From positions 434,001-498,000 of the forward strand of contig NZ_JAEKIS010000001.1 of the NCBI RefSeq assembly GCF_017311415.1: a DNA stretch of 64,000 nt. Reading direction: 5' to 3'. The notes beneath the pieces are model-generated. The model saw nothing but the letters and a program-made list of their open reading frames with translations. It had not been told where the DNA came from and made no database searches. Of the stretch, positions 27,841 to 38,779 are shown piece after piece; position 1 is the stretch's first letter, and each line of letters opens with the position of its first letter. The position numbers and the translations under genes are program-made. The stretch comes from Salipiger abyssi (GTDB taxonomy: Bacteria; Pseudomonadota; Alphaproteobacteria; Rhodobacterales; Rhodobacteraceae).

Positions 27841-28650
27841 TCAGGCGGCAAGGCGGGCGTTCTTGCGCAGCAATTCGTCGGCGAGAGCACGATAGGCCGT
27901 CGCACCCTTGGACTGCCCGTCATAGGTCAGCACGGGCATGGCGAAGGACGGCGCCTCGCTGACGCGGACATTCCGCGGAATCACAGTGGCGAAGACGAGA
28001 TCGCCGAGATTCTCCCGCGCATCGTCCTCGACCTGGCGGGACAGGTTGTTGCGCGCGTCGTACATCGTCAGAAGTACGCCCTCGATGCGTAGGTCGGGAT
28101 TGGCGGTTTGCCGGACTTCCCGGATCGTCAGCATCAGTTGAGACAGGCCCTCAAGCGCAAAGAATTCGCTTTGCAGAGGCACAAGGACAGAATGCGCCGC
28201 GACCATCGCATTGACCGTCAAGAGGTTGAGAGAGGGCGGGCAATCGATCAGGACGTAGTCGTAGCCAAAGCGATCCATTCCCGTCTGACGAAGCGCATCG
28301 TGCAGGAGAAAGCTGCGCTTTTCATTGGCCACCAGCTCGATATCGGCGGAGCTGAGATCGACCGTCGCAGGAATCAGATCGAGCTGCGGTTGATCGGTTT
28401 TCTGAATCACCTGGTCGAGCTCGATATCCTCGAGCAGAAGTTCATAGGTGGTGTATTCGCGCTCGTCAGGTTCAATACCCAGGCCGGTGGAGGAGTTCCC
28501 CTGCGGATCGAGATCGACCACGAGAATCCGCAAGCCACGCTCGGCCAGTGCCGCACCCAGATTGATTGTGGTTGTGGTTTTACCCACCCCCCCTTTTTGG
28601 TTTGCGATTGCAATGATTTTGGGGCCGCTGGGCCGCGACGGATCAGACAT
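27841..28650 (-). CDS. parA: Chromosome partitioning ATPase ParA
   Basis: A 269-residue Walker-type ATPase that moves ParB-parS complexes toward the pole. The deviant Walker A (NQKGGVGKTTTTINL, residues 17-31) has both lysines. DLDPQGNSSTGLG and the Walker B region DYVLIDCPPSLNLLT follow. The short N-terminus, with no HTH extension, is the chromosomal rather than plasmid type I form. The start overlaps the end of rsmG by eight bases, so parA is expressed from the mnmG-rsmG transcript. Confidence 0.97.
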   Translation of the reverse strand: MSDPSRPSGPKIIAIANQKGGVGKTTTTINLGAALAERGLRILVVDLDPQGNSSTGLGIEPDEREYTTYELLLEDIELDQVIQKTDQPQLDLIPATVDLSSADIELVANEKRSFLLHDALRQTGMDRFGYDYVLIDCPPSLNLLTVNAMVAAHSVLVPLQSEFFALEGLSQLMLTIREVRQTANPDLRIEGVLLTMYDARNNLSRQVEDDARENLGDLVFATVIPRNVRVSEAPSFAMPVLTYDGQSKGATAYRALADELLRKNARLAA

Positions 28651-29266
28651 GTGTCAGAGCTCCGATGGTCAGGACGACTGCGTTGGGATCAGTGATACTT
28701 GTACGACGCTCACAGGAGAACTTCCACGATTCCCCTGCGGCGGCGACTTCTTTTTTCCAATTGGCGCCTTTGAGGAAGAGCGCCTGCCCGCTCGGGCTGA
28801 GATGCCGATCCGTGAAGGACAGCAAGGTCGGCAGATCCGCAAGCGCGCGAGCGCTCAGGATATTCGCCTTGAGAGGCGGGATCTCCTCGATCCGTCCAAC
28901 AAGCACCCTCCCACTGACGCCGGTTTCACGCAAAGCCGTGCGCAGGAAAACCGCCTTCCGCTGGTCGCTCTCCACCAACGTCACATCGAGTTCCGGCGCA
29001 AGCTCCTCTGCCAAAATCGCGATAACCAGACCGGGAAACCCGCCGCCGGAACCAAGATCTGCCCAGAGACCGGTGTGGTGCCTCGGGCTCTGGAAGATCT
29101 GCGCGGAATCGACAATGTGACGGGTCCAGAGATCCTCCAGTGTGGCGCGGGAGACGAGGTTGATCTTCGACGACCACTTTTCCAGGAGTGCGGAAAGATG
29201 GGTCAGCCGATCCAGTGTTTCACGTGAAACATCCAGATCAGGGAGCCGCGAATCCAGTAGCGTCAT
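28643..29266 (-). CDS. rsmG: 16S rRNA (guanine527-N7)-methyltransferase
   Basis: A 207-residue SAM-dependent methyltransferase (formerly GidB) modifying G527 of 16S rRNA; its loss gives low-level streptomycin resistance in other bacteria. The SAM loop [17 protein letters not shown] lies at about residues 69-85, preceded by [21 protein letters not shown]. It overlaps mnmG by four bases (ATGA) and parA by eight. The codons for DVSRET near the N-terminus are a perfect parS palindrome (29216-29231), so protein and partition site share sequence. Confidence 0.96.
   Translation of the reverse strand: MTLLDSRLPDLDVSRETLDRLTHLSALLEKWSSKINLVSRATLEDLWTRHIVDSAQIFQSPRHHTGLWADLGSGGGFPGLVIAILAEELAPELDVTLVESDQRKAVFLRTALRETGVSGRVLVGRIEEIPPLKANILSARALADLPTLLSFTDRHLSPSGQALFLKGANWKKEVAAAGESWKFSCERRTSITDPNAVVLTIGALTHV
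29216..29231. other. parS centromere-like site (perfect 16-base palindrome)
   Basis: TGTTTCACGTGAAACA matches the conserved bacterial parS consensus at every position. It is within the first part of rsmG, 1.4 kb from parB. ParB binding is predicted from the consensus, not shown. Confidence 0.9.
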
Positions 29267-31140
29267 GCAGATTTCGCCTGGCCGGAACGCCGCAACCGAA
29301 GAAGAAGCAACGAAAGTGCCGCCGGAGTCATTCCATCGACCTTCGCCGCTTGAGCCAGGTTTTCCGGCCGCGCGAGCGCGAGCTTATGCTTCAACTCATT
29401 CGACAGCCCTTCCACACCGGCAAAATCGAACCCGTTCGGTATGATCATGGATTCATCGCGGCGCAGCGCCTCGACATCGCGCTGCTGACGCGTAATGTAG
29501 TTCGCATAAAGTGCATCGCGTTCCAGCTGCTGAGAGATCTCCGGTTCGATGGCAGTGAAGGCCGGTTCTCCACTTTGGAGGAGCGACATCGTTACATCCG
29601 GAAACGCCAAGAGCTGGAAGCCGTTCCGCTTCTGCCCATCCGGCGCAACCGAGATACCCATTTCGCCAAGGGCTTTAGGACCAAAGGCATGCTCTTCCAA
29701 AAGCGCCCTACCCCGTTCAAGCTTCTCACGCTTTTCCTCAAAGACTGCGCGCCGCGCGTCCGAGATACATCCCAGCGCGATTGCCTTCGGGGTCAGTCGT
29801 TGGTCCGCGTTATCCGCGCGCAACGACAGCCGGAACTCTGCCCGCGATGTAAACATGCGATAGGGCTCGCTCACTCCGCGCGAGGTCAGATCATCTACCA
29901 TCACGCCGATATAGGATTCCGAGCGTCCGAACTGGACCGGCTCGTCGCCCATCGCCTCCCGCGCGGCGTTGAGGCCTGCAACAAGACCTTGCGCCGCTGC
30001 CTCTTCATATCCCGTCGTTCCATTGATCTGCCCAGCCAGGTACAAGCCTCGCACAGCACGGACAGCGAGACGAAGATCCAGCGAGCGGGGATCGACGAAA
30101 TCGTATTCGATCGCATAACCCGGCTGGAGGATCTCTGCCTTTTCAAGCCCGGCAATCGACCGGACATAATCGGTCTGCACCTCCTCGGGCAAGGAGGTCG
30201 AAATCCCGTTCGGGTAGATCGTCGGATCGTCCAGACCTTCGGGTTCTAGGAAAATCTGGTGAGAGCTCTTATCCGCAAAACGCACGATCTTGTCCTCGAT
30301 GGACGGACAGTATCGCGGTCCAATCCCCTCGATATGCCCGCCATACATTGCCGAGCGGTCAAGATTGTCACGAATGATCTCGTGCGTACGTTCATTAGTG
30401 TGGGTAATCCCGCAGCTCACCTGACGCACCGCCGGACCCTTTGACAGGAACGAAAACATCACCGGCGCGTCGTCGCCGGGCTGATCCTCAAGTTTCAACC
30501 AGTCAATGGTTCTTCCGTCCAGGCGTGGCGGCGTACCGGTTTTCAGACGCCCAAGCTCAAGCCCGAGATCGTCGATCCGCTCTGCCAGCCGAACCGACGG
30601 TCGGTCGCCCATACGTCCGCCCGGGCGCGACTGATCTCCGATATGGATAACACCCCGCAGAAATGTCCCTGTCGTCAACACGACTGCCGCCGCAACCAGC
30701 TTTGTACCATCCGCGAGAACGACGCCCTGTACGAGCTCACCAGACTGAATCAGATCGACGGCCTCACCCTCGACAATGCTCAGGTTCGGTGTGTTGTGCA
30801 TCTCGCTTCGCATCGCTTGCCGATAGAGCTTGCGATCCGCCTGTGCGCGCGGCCCCTGAACCGCCGGCCCCTTGCGTCGGTTGAGCAGCCGGAACTGAAT
30901 CCCTGCCTGATCCGCGACACGCCCCATCACCCCGTCCATCGCATCGATCTCACGCACAAGGTGACCCTTGCCCAGACCTCCAATCGCCGGGTTACAGGAC
31001 ATCACGCCGATGCCAGCTTCGGTCAACGTCACAAGCGCTGTGCGCGCACCCTGGCGCGCGGCCGCAGCCGCGGCCTCGGCGCCGGCATGGCCGCCACCGA
31101 CGACCACTACATCGAAGTCGCGTTGTTTCACGTGAAACAC
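29263..31140 (-). CDS. mnmG: tRNA uridine-5-carboxymethylaminomethyl synthesis enzyme MnmG
   Basis: With MnmE it installs the cmnm5 group on U34 of certain tRNAs. The 625-residue FAD protein begins with a Rossmann loop ([21 protein letters not shown]). It has [46 protein letters not shown] and the C-terminal [16 protein letters not shown] region. The start codon is GTG at 31140, and the first six codons form a perfect parS site. It is three bases downstream of mnmE. Confidence 0.97.
   Translation of the reverse strand: MFHVKQRDFDVVVVGGGHAGAEAAAAAARQGARTALVTLTEAGIGVMSCNPAIGGLGKGHLVREIDAMDGVMGRVADQAGIQFRLLNRRKGPAVQGPRAQADRKLYRQAMRSEMHNTPNLSIVEGEAVDLIQSGELVQGVVLADGTKLVAAAVVLTTGTFLRGVIHIGDQSRPGGRMGDRPSVRLAERIDDLGLELGRLKTGTPPRLDGRTIDWLKLEDQPGDDAPVMFSFLSKGPAVRQVSCGITHTNERTHEIIRDNLDRSAMYGGHIEGIGPRYCPSIEDKIVRFADKSSHQIFLEPEGLDDPTIYPNGISTSLPEEVQTDYVRSIAGLEKAEILQPGYAIEYDFVDPRSLDLRLAVRAVRGLYLAGQINGTTGYEEAAAQGLVAGLNAAREAMGDEPVQFGRSESYIGVMVDDLTSRGVSEPYRMFTSRAEFRLSLRADNADQRLTPKAIALGCISDARRAVFEEKREKLERGRALLEEHAFGPKALGEMGISVAPDGQKRNGFQLLAFPDVTMSLLQSGEPAFTAIEPEISQQLERDALYANYITRQQRDVEALRRDESMIIPNGFDFAGVEGLSNELKHKLALARPENLAQAAKVDGMTPAALSLLLLRLRRSGQAKSA
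31124..31139. other. parS centromere-like site at the mnmG start
   Basis: A second perfect TGTTTCACGTGAAACA. It covers codons 1-6 of mnmG, so ParB binding here would sit exactly over the translation start region of the gene. Confidence 0.9.
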
Positions 31141-31143
31141 TCC

Positions 31144-32427
31144 TTACTTCCCGAGGCAGAAACTCGAGAAAATCTCGTCCAAAAGATTTTCCACATCAAC
31201 CCGACCGATCAGTAGTTCTAGGCTTCGAATCGCGGTACGGATTTCTTCCGCTGCAAGATCATACCAGTCTGGCCCCCGTCTTAGCATCTCGCTCGCAGCT
31301 TCCAGCGCGGATTTTCCCTGGATAAAGGCAACACGATGCCGTTCCCGCGTTGCCAGCCCAGCGGCCTGAACCTTATCCGACAGCCGAGCACCGATCTCTG
31401 CTATCAACAGATCGACACCCTGCCCGCTAAATGCGGAAATTCCCCCGGAATCGCCAGTCAGATCCGCCTTGGATCGCAGCACGATATCTTCAGCGCCCAG
31501 CTCCATCTCCGGCACGCCGCGCTCATCCACCAAAACGACTCTCAGATCGGAGGCCTTCGCCCGTTCTCTCGCGCGCGCAATCCCGATCTTTTCAACCGGA
31601 TCCTGAGTCTCGCGCAAGCCCGCCGTATCGAGCAAGGTTACCGGGAGTCCTGAGATATCCATGCGCACCTCGATAACATCCCGAGTCGTCCCGGCAATCT
31701 CCGACGTGATTGCGGCCTCGCGCCCCGCCAGCGCATTCAGCAAGCTGGACTTCCCGACGTTCGGCGCCCCCAGAATGGCCACCTCAAACCCCATCCGGAT
31801 CCGCTCCGCCGCGTCGATTCCGGAAAGCTCACGATCCAGCGATCCGGAGACCAAAGCGATCAGTTCCGCCACCCGATCCGACACATCCACCGGAACCTCT
31901 TCATCCGCGAAATCAATGGTGACCTCTAGCAGGGATGCCGCCTCGATCAGATCCCGCCGCCAGACCTCAACCGTTTTTCCGAGCGCACCACCAAAAACGC
32001 GTAGCGCCTGCACCCTTTGGGTTTCAGTCTCGGATTCGATCAGATCCGCCAAAGCCTCGACCTGCGTCAGATCAAGGCGATCGTTTTCAAGCGCTCGGCG
32101 GGTAAATTCTCCCGCCTCCGCAAGCCGCAGCCCATCCATCTCCTCAAGCGCACGCAGCACCGCCCGCTGGATCGCCGCGCTTCCATGCAAATGAAACTCG
32201 GCAACTGCCTCACCGGTAAAGCTGGCTCCCTCCTCGAACAACAGCAGCAGCGCCTCGTCGAGAACCTGCCCCTCCGTATCCCGCAACCGCCGCAGCACAG
32301 CCTGGCGCGAAGCAGGCAAGGTTCCGGCAAGACGTGACGCAGCGTCCCAGGCTTTTGTCCCGGAAACGCGGATCACTGCCACGCCGGCCTTTCCCGGCGC
32401 GCTCGCAAGGGCAAAGATGGTGTCCAA
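31144..32427 (-). CDS. mnmE: tRNA modification GTPase MnmE
   Basis: The GTPase partner of MnmG. The 427-residue protein has the N-terminal formyl-folate-type domain ([20 protein letters not shown]). It has a G domain with P-loop [14 protein letters not shown] near residue 220, GTTRDV, and DTAGLRE, and it ends in the invariant FCxGK motif (here FCLGK), whose cysteine is required for modification. Residue composition and length are normal. It lies 19 bases downstream of rho and leads the mnmE-mnmG-rsmG-parA-parB series. Confidence 0.97.
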   Translation of the reverse strand: MDTIFALASAPGKAGVAVIRVSGTKAWDAASRLAGTLPASRQAVLRRLRDTEGQVLDEALLLLFEEGASFTGEAVAEFHLHGSAAIQRAVLRALEEMDGLRLAEAGEFTRRALENDRLDLTQVEALADLIESETETQRVQALRVFGGALGKTVEVWRRDLIEAASLLEVTIDFADEEVPVDVSDRVAELIALVSGSLDRELSGIDAAERIRMGFEVAILGAPNVGKSSLLNALAGREAAITSEIAGTTRDVIEVRMDISGLPVTLLDTAGLRETQDPVEKIGIARARERAKASDLRVVLVDERGVPEMELGAEDIVLRSKADLTGDSGGISAFSGQGVDLLIAEIGARLSDKVQAAGLATRERHRVAFIQGKSALEAASEMLRRGPDWYDLAAEEIRTAIRSLELLIGRVDVENLLDEIFSSFCLGK

Positions 32428-32446
32428 ACCTGCCTCCCGGCCGGTC

Positions 32447-33718
<1,272 letters not shown>

Positions 33719-34248
33719 CGTGAATCCTTCCGGGCCGGTCATACGGCCCCGTATCTGTCGGTCTCTGGGAAAATCACACCCGGACGGGTATCGCAAAGGG
33801 AGGTAATGCTCCCCGCCCCTCGAGTCAATCTCTCTCGCACACAGTCCCGGATCGGGTCTCGAAACTGTATTTTAAGAAAGAAGAGAAAAGATGATTTTGA
33901 GATTAGGGGTCTATCGCGCCGGTGGATTATTCGCTTATGCGCATCTTGTCCCAAGCTGGCAGAGCTGTGGGCAATTCTGTGCGCAACGGCCCATAGCACC
34001 GGCTTGAATATTAAATTAATGTTTTAAATTCAATATCTTGAACATTATTATTGTCCACTGAATAACCTTGGGACAGTTGACCTTCACCGAAACTCATCCT
34101 CAGTGCGAAGTTATCCTTCCTCACAGCGGAACGACTCGGCTCGGCGCATCGTGAGCTGTGCCGGTTGTCCCCCGGCTTGCATGTCAGAGCAATTTTCCCC
34201 AGAACGCTCCCCTGACAAGACCCCTTAGATTTCGACAGGTTTTTCCAC
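33719..34248. other. Putative chromosomal replication origin (oriC)
   Basis: This 530-base gap between divergent rho and maf is the largest non-coding stretch in the window. It holds an AT-rich core (about 34005-34064) in otherwise GC-rich DNA and several 9-mers near the DnaA box TTATCCACA: TTTTCCACA at 34241 (8 of 9), and weaker ones at 33935, 33966 (complement), 34051 and 34193. Genes on both sides point away from it, and its neighbours match the Caulobacter-type origin region (rho side, maf-aroE-coaE-dnaQ side, parAB nearby). Initiation here is inferred. Confidence 0.75.
34005..34064. other. AT-rich candidate DNA-unwinding element
   Basis: A run of nearly pure A/T sequence with overlapping TTAA motifs (for example ATATTAAATTAATG) lies in the centre of the rho-maf gap. 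The contrast with surrounding DNA fits a duplex-unwinding region; the three TTAA motifs do not have the seven-base spacing of a CtrA site. Confidence 0.6.
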
Positions 34249-34848
34249 ATGGCCCCGCCGTTCATTCTGGCGTCCGGCTCGCAGATCCGGGCAGAGATGC
34301 TGCAAAACGCCGCTGTGCCCTTCCGAATCGAGAGGCCGCGCATCGACGAATCCGCGCTTCGCGACTCGCTGGCCCAGGAAGGTGCCGGGCCGCGCGACAT
34401 GGCCGATGCTCTGGCCGAATTCAAAGCCCGTCGCGTCTCGCAGCGCCATCCGGAGGCGTTCGTTCTTGGCTGTGACCAGATCCTCGCGCTCGGCACCGAG
34501 ATATTTATCAAGCCTGAAACACCGGAGGATGCCCGCGCGCAGCTGTTGCGCCTGCGCGGTCAGCGGCATCAGCTGTTTTCCGGCGCGGTGATCTATCAGG
34601 CCGGCGAACCGCTCTGGCGCCATGTCGGCACGGCGCGGCTGGTTATGCGGGAGTTCTCGGACGCCTATCTCGACGATTATCTCGCGCGGAATTGGGAGAG
34701 CGTCCGTCACTCCGTCGGCGGCTATAAGCTCGAGGAAGAGGGGGTCCGCCTCTTTGCGCGTATCGAGGGCGATCACTTCACCATTCTCGGGTTGCCGCTG
34801 CTCGAACTGCTTGCCTTTCTTTCGGTCCGGGGGATCATCGCCGCATGA
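34249..34848 (+). CDS. maf: Maf-family nucleotide pyrophosphatase
   Basis: A 199-residue Maf/HAM1-fold protein, a nucleoside triphosphate pyrophosphatase acting on non-canonical or pyrimidine nucleotides. It has [14 protein letters not shown] at the N-terminus, LGCDQIL (catalytic acidic residue of the family's GaDT/gcDq motif) and the [23 protein letters not shown] segment. The start codon overlaps the last base of a DnaA-box-like 9-mer. It is the first rightward gene from the presumed origin and overlaps aroE as ATGA. Confidence 0.92.
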   Translation: MAPPFILASGSQIRAEMLQNAAVPFRIERPRIDESALRDSLAQEGAGPRDMADALAEFKARRVSQRHPEAFVLGCDQILALGTEIFIKPETPEDARAQLLRLRGQRHQLFSGAVIYQAGEPLWRHVGTARLVMREFSDAYLDDYLARNWESVRHSVGGYKLEEEGVRLFARIEGDHFTILGLPLLELLAFLSVRGIIAA

Positions 34849-35678
34849 CTGTTGCACGTATACCGCTCGCCGGCGTGATCGGATCGCCGGTTGCACATTC
34901 CCGCTCGCCGCTGCTGCATGGCCACTGGCTGCGCAGATACGGGCTGCCGGGTCACTACATCCCCATGGAGATCGCGCCGGACAAGCTCGAAGCCGCCATG
35001 CGTATGTTGCCGGATCTGGGCTTTGTCGGCGTCAACGTGACCATTCCCTATAAGGAAAAGATGATGGAGATCGCCGATCTGGTCTCCGACCGCGCCACGC
35101 TGATCGGCGCGGCCAATACCATCATTTTCCGCCAGGACGGGCGCATTCACGCCGACAACACCGACGGTTACGGCTTCATCGAAAACCTGCGCCAGGGCGC
35201 GCCCGGCTGGGATCCGAAAGCCGGTCCTGCCATGCTCTTTGGTGCCGGTGGCGCGGCGCGGGCGGTGATCGCCTCGTTGCTCGAGGTCGGCGTGCCGGAA
35301 ATCCGCATCAGCAACCGCACGCGGCTGCGCGCGGAAAAGCTGCGCGAGGATTTCGGCTCGCGGATCACCGTGGTGGAATGGGTGCAGGCGGGCAATGCGC
35401 TGGAAGAAGCGGCACTGGTGGTGAATTCGACCTCGCTCGGCATGACCGGCAAGCCGGAACTGCGCGTGCCGCTCGACGGGCTCCGACCCGGCACGGTTGT
35501 GACCGATCTGGTCTATGTGCCGCTGCAAACCCGGCTGCTGCGTGTTGCGGCGGAGCGGGGCTGCACCTGCGTCGATGGGCTGGGCATGCTGATCCACCAG
35601 GCTGTGCCCGGGTTCGAACGCTGGTTCGGGCAGCGCCCCGAGGTCGATGACGAGACCCGCGCCGCGATCCTGTCATGA
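34845..35678 (+). CDS. aroE: Shikimate dehydrogenase (NADP+)
   Basis: Reduces 3-dehydroshikimate in the aromatic amino acid pathway. The 277-residue protein has the substrate-binding [15 protein letters not shown], the catalytic lysine in [12 protein letters not shown] (near residue 70), NTDGYGF, and the NADP-binding [15 protein letters not shown] loop. It is translationally coupled on both sides (ATGA with maf, ATGA with coaE), an operon order conserved beside origins in alphaproteobacteria. Confidence 0.96.
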   Translation: MTVARIPLAGVIGSPVAHSRSPLLHGHWLRRYGLPGHYIPMEIAPDKLEAAMRMLPDLGFVGVNVTIPYKEKMMEIADLVSDRATLIGAANTIIFRQDGRIHADNTDGYGFIENLRQGAPGWDPKAGPAMLFGAGGAARAVIASLLEVGVPEIRISNRTRLRAEKLREDFGSRITVVEWVQAGNALEEAALVVNSTSLGMTGKPELRVPLDGLRPGTVVTDLVYVPLQTRLLRVAAERGCTCVDGLGMLIHQAVPGFERWFGQRPEVDDETRAAILS

Positions 35679-36265
35679 GCTTCCGTCTCGGCCTCACCGG
35701 TTCCATTGGCATGGGCAAATCCACCACCGCCGCGATGTTTGCCGAACGCGGCTGCGCAATCTGGGACGCGGATGCGGCAGTGCATCGGCTGTATTCTAGG
35801 GACGGCGCGGCGGTTGCCCCTTTACAGGCCGCGTTTCCACAGGCCATCGAGGACGGTGCGGTCTCGCGCGACCGGCTGCGCGAGATCATCGCCGCCGATG
35901 CCGACGCCTTGTCCCGGATCGAGGCCATCGTGCATCCGCTGGTGCGCCAGGACCGAGAGACATTTGCCGGCAACCATGCCGACAGGATCGTCGTCTTCGA
36001 CATCCCGTTGCTGTTCGAAACCGGTGGAGATGCGGAGATGGACGCGGTCGCATGTGTCACGATTCCCGCCCAATTGCAGCGTGAGCGGGTGCTTGCGCGC
36101 GGCACGATGAGCGCGGAGGATCTCGACCGTATCCTGGCCCGGCAGATGCCGAGTGACGAAAAATGCGCCCGCGCCGATTATGTCATCGTCACCGATACGC
36201 TTGAGCATGCCGGCGCGCAGGTGCAGTTTGTTCTGGAAGATATCGAAAGGCGGCGCCATGCGTGA
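35675..36265 (+). CDS. coaE: Dephospho-CoA kinase
   Basis: Catalyses the last step of coenzyme A synthesis. The 196-residue P-loop kinase shows GLTGSIGMGKSTTAAMF at the N-terminus, WDADAAVHRLY (dephospho-CoA site), VFDIPLLFETG and the RERVLARGTMSAEDLDRILARQM lid region. It is coupled to aroE by ATGA and overlaps dnaQ by eight bases. Confidence 0.96.
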   Translation: MSFRLGLTGSIGMGKSTTAAMFAERGCAIWDADAAVHRLYSRDGAAVAPLQAAFPQAIEDGAVSRDRLREIIAADADALSRIEAIVHPLVRQDRETFAGNHADRIVVFDIPLLFETGGDAEMDAVACVTIPAQLQRERVLARGTMSAEDLDRILARQMPSDEKCARADYVIVTDTLEHAGAQVQFVLEDIERRRHA

Positions 36266-36947
36266 GATCGTGCTCGACACCGAAACCACCGGCTTCGAAC
36301 CGGAACAGGGCGACCGGATTGTCGAGATCGGCGCGGTCGAACTTTTTAATCACGTTCCCACCGGCAACACCTATCACCAGTATATCAACCCCGAACGCTC
36401 GATGCCGCAGGAGGCCTTCGAGGTGCACGGTCTGGGCGACGATTTCCTGCGCGACAAGCCGGTCTTTGCCAAGATCGTCGACGAGTTCCGCAGCTTCATC
36501 GGCGATGCCAAGCTGGTGATCCACAACGCCGCCTTCGATGTGAAATTTCTCAATGCCGAGCTGCGCTGGTCGGGTCGGCCGCTCCTGCCGCGCGACTGCG
36601 CCATCGACACGCTGGACATCGCCCGGCGCAAATTCCCCGGCTCTCCCGCCTCGCTGGATGCGCTTTGCCGCCGCTTCGGCATCGACAACTCGTCGCGGAC
36701 GCTGCACGGCGCGCTTCTCGACAGTGAAATCCTGGCGGAAGTCTATCTTGAGCTGATCGGCGGCAAGCAGCCCGATCTCGTCCTGACGCCGCAGCGGCAG
36801 AATAGCGGCGGCGCGGATATGTCCGACGACTGGCGCCCGAGCCGTCGCCCGGTGCCGCTGCCGCCCCGGATCACCGAAGAAGAAAAGGCGGCTCACGCCG
36901 CCTTTGTCGAAAAACTCGGGGAAAACGCGCTCTGGACGCGCGGCTGA
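36258..36947 (+). CDS. dnaQ: DNA polymerase III epsilon subunit (proofreading exonuclease)
   Basis: The 229-residue 3'-5' exonuclease of the replicase. ExoI is DTETTGF (metal-binding D7 and E9), ExoII is HNAAFDVKFLNAEL, and ExoIII is HGALLDSEIL. A proline-rich tail of about 45 residues follows the nuclease domain, and its end (FVEKLGENALW) is the likely contact with the polymerase subunit. ATG 36258 overlaps the end of coaE. It converges on secB with four bases between stops. Confidence 0.96.
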   Translation: MREIVLDTETTGFEPEQGDRIVEIGAVELFNHVPTGNTYHQYINPERSMPQEAFEVHGLGDDFLRDKPVFAKIVDEFRSFIGDAKLVIHNAAFDVKFLNAELRWSGRPLLPRDCAIDTLDIARRKFPGSPASLDALCRRFGIDNSSRTLHGALLDSEILAEVYLELIGGKQPDLVLTPQRQNSGGADMSDDWRPSRRPVPLPPRITEEEKAAHAAFVEKLGENALWTRG

Positions 36948-36951
36948 GCCC

Positions 36952-37455
36952 TCAGGCGTCGAGCTTCTGTTCGCCGCTTGCCGCCGCCTGCTGCCGACGC
37001 GCCAGCTCGTTGCGGTAAAGCGCAACGAAGTCGATCATTTCCAGATTCAGCGGCGGGAAACCACCGTCACGGGTGATGTCGGAGATGATGCGGCGCGCGA
37101 AAGGGAAGATCATCCGCGGGCATTCGATCAGCAGGAACGGATGCATCTGCTCGTCCGGCACGTTCTCGATATGGAACACCCCGGCATAGTCCATTTCGAG
37201 CAGGAAAAGCGTTACGTCGCTGTCCTTACCCTTGGACACCACCTTGAGCTTCATCACCACTTCGTACTGATGTTCGGTGCTGCGCTTCTTGGCGTCGAGA
37301 TTGACCTGAACCTGAACGTCGGGCTGAACCTCGCCCGCGCTGCCCTTCTGGGCCAGGATGTTTTCAAAGGACAGATCGCGCACGAATTGTGCGAGAACGT
37401 TCATCTTCACGGGCGCCGGCGCCTCGCTCGCGCCGTTCTGAGGGGTCTCTGCCAT
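36952..37455 (-). CDS. secB: Protein-export chaperone SecB
   Basis: A cytosolic tetrameric chaperone that delivers unfolded precursors to SecA. The 167-residue protein shows KMNVLAQFVRDLSFENILA, the VFHIENVPDEQMHPFLLIECPRMIFPFARRIISD core and GGFPPLNLEMIDFVALY, all diagnostic. ATG 37455 follows AGGAGAGACATT, the same leader as the secreted protein at 14028. It lies 54 bases downstream of fxsA on the same strand. Confidence 0.95.
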   Translation of the reverse strand: MAETPQNGASEAPAPVKMNVLAQFVRDLSFENILAQKGSAGEVQPDVQVQVNLDAKKRSTEHQYEVVMKLKVVSKGKDSDVTLFLLEMDYAGVFHIENVPDEQMHPFLLIECPRMIFPFARRIISDITRDGGFPPLNLEMIDFVALYRNELARRQQAAASGEQKLDA

Positions 37456-37509
37456 AATGTCTCTCCTGAAACGAGGTTTGCACTGCAATAGCAGGCGGGG
37501 CTGTGCGCC

Positions 37510-38016
37510 TCAATGCCTCGTCCAGCCGGAACCGGGATGGTTGGGCCGTTTGTCTTGGGGAATTTCCGTATATTCGCCCTCGATCACGTCGCCGGGCTGA
37601 GATCCGCGCGGATCGCGCCTCATGTCGGGTCGCGGCTGCGGGCCGCGGCTGCCCATCTCGAACCGCGCCACGGTGACGCGGCGCGACAAATAGCGCATCA
37701 CCGCCACGCGCACCGGCGGCGAGAGCAGCGCAAAGCCGACCGCATCGGTGAAAAACCCCGGTGTCAGCAACAGCGCGCCCGCCAGCAGGATCATCGCGCC
37801 ATGCGCAAGCGGTGCGCTCGGGTCTTCCAGACGGGAAAAAGAGCCCTGTAAATCGCTCATCGCCCGCAGCCCCTGCGATCGCACCAGCCAGGTGCCGAGC
37901 ATCGCCGTCAGCACCACGATGGCCAGCGTCGGCCACAGCCCGATCAGCCCGCCGACCTGGATGAACAGCGCGATTTCAACGATTGGCACCAGCAGGAATG
38001 CCAGAAAAAGCCACAT
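37510..38016 (-). CDS. FxsA-family inner-membrane protein
   Basis: A 168-residue membrane protein. MWLFLAFLLVPIVEIALFIQVGGLIGLWPTL opens with the paired helices typical of FxsA, and GAMILLAGALLLTPGFFTDAVGFALLSPPVR is the family signature. A basic, disordered cytoplasmic tail of about 50 residues follows. FxsA was named for suppressing F-plasmid exclusion of phage T7 in E. coli; its normal role is unknown. Start ATG 38016 is chosen because an earlier in-frame ATG adds a polar stretch before the first helix. Confidence 0.88.
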   Translation of the reverse strand: MWLFLAFLLVPIVEIALFIQVGGLIGLWPTLAIVVLTAMLGTWLVRSQGLRAMSDLQGSFSRLEDPSAPLAHGAMILLAGALLLTPGFFTDAVGFALLSPPVRVAVMRYLSRRVTVARFEMGSRGPQPRPDMRRDPRGSQPGDVIEGEYTEIPQDKRPNHPGSGWTRH

Positions 38017-38119
38017 GATGGGTCTCCCTTGCGTCCGGGCGCCGGTAGACTTGCCGGAACCCAGCACTTACATAGGGATGCAACGAGAGAACTTCCACGT
38101 TTCTGCGCATGAGGTGCCG

Positions 38120-38779
38120 ATGAACACGCCGATCGTCCAGCTGCTGGTCCTTGCCGGGATCGCGATTTTCCTGATCCTGCGGTTGCGCAGCGTTCTGGGG
38201 ACGCGCGACGGGTTCGAGAAACCGCCGGTTCCCGCGCCGGGCAAGCGTGAGGAGGCCAAGCGCGAATTCGAGGTCATCGAAGGCGGCCCGGATCGCGATA
38301 TCGTCGACCATGTGCCTGAGGGCAGCGATGCCGCCGAAGCGCTGGCGAAGATGAAGCGGGCCGAGCCCTCTTTCAATGTCGGGGAGTTCCTCTCCGGTGC
38401 GCGCGGCGCGTATGAAATGATCCTCATGGGGTTCGACAATGGCGAGATCGAGGATCTCAAGCCCTTCCTGTCGAATGAGATCTACGAGACCTTTGCGCAG
38501 GTCATCCAGGCTCGCGCCGATCAGGGCCTGACCATCGAGGCGGAATTTGTCGGCGTGCGCGAGATGACCTTGGCCGATGCAAGCTTTGACGATGACAGCA
38601 AGCTGGCCGAGATCACGGTGAAATATGTTGGCGAGCTGACCTCGGTGGTGAAGAATGCCGAGGGCGAGATCGTCGAGGGCAGCGCCACTGCGGTCAAGCG
38701 CCAGAAGGACGTCTGGACCTATGCCCGCAACATGGGCAGCGACGATCCGAACTGGCAGCTGGTCGCGACCGACGAATAA
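38120..38779 (+). CDS. Tim44-domain inner-membrane-anchored protein
   Basis: A 219-residue protein with one N-terminal helix (IVQLLVLAGIAIFLILRLRSVLG), a charged linker and a Tim44-like C-terminal domain beginning near FNVGEFLSGARGAYEMILMGF. The domain contains EDLKPFLSNEIYETFAQVI and VWTYARNMGSDDPNWQLVAT. Alphaproteobacterial members (TimA) are relatives of the mitochondrial import motor anchor, but the bacterial role is not settled. ATG 38120 is preceded by GAGGTGCCG. It abuts mltA, sharing one base (TAATG). Confidence 0.88.
   Translation: MNTPIVQLLVLAGIAIFLILRLRSVLGTRDGFEKPPVPAPGKREEAKREFEVIEGGPDRDIVDHVPEGSDAAEALAKMKRAEPSFNVGEFLSGARGAYEMILMGFDNGEIEDLKPFLSNEIYETFAQVIQARADQGLTIEAEFVGVREMTLADASFDDDSKLAEITVKYVGELTSVVKNAEGEIVEGSATAVKRQKDVWTYARNMGSDDPNWQLVATDE

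Noticed and set aside
34011-34027. Clustered TTAA motifs in the origin as CtrA sites
   Set aside because: The spacings between TTAA motifs are one, four and nine bases, not seven; the run is better explained as an AT-rich unwinding region.
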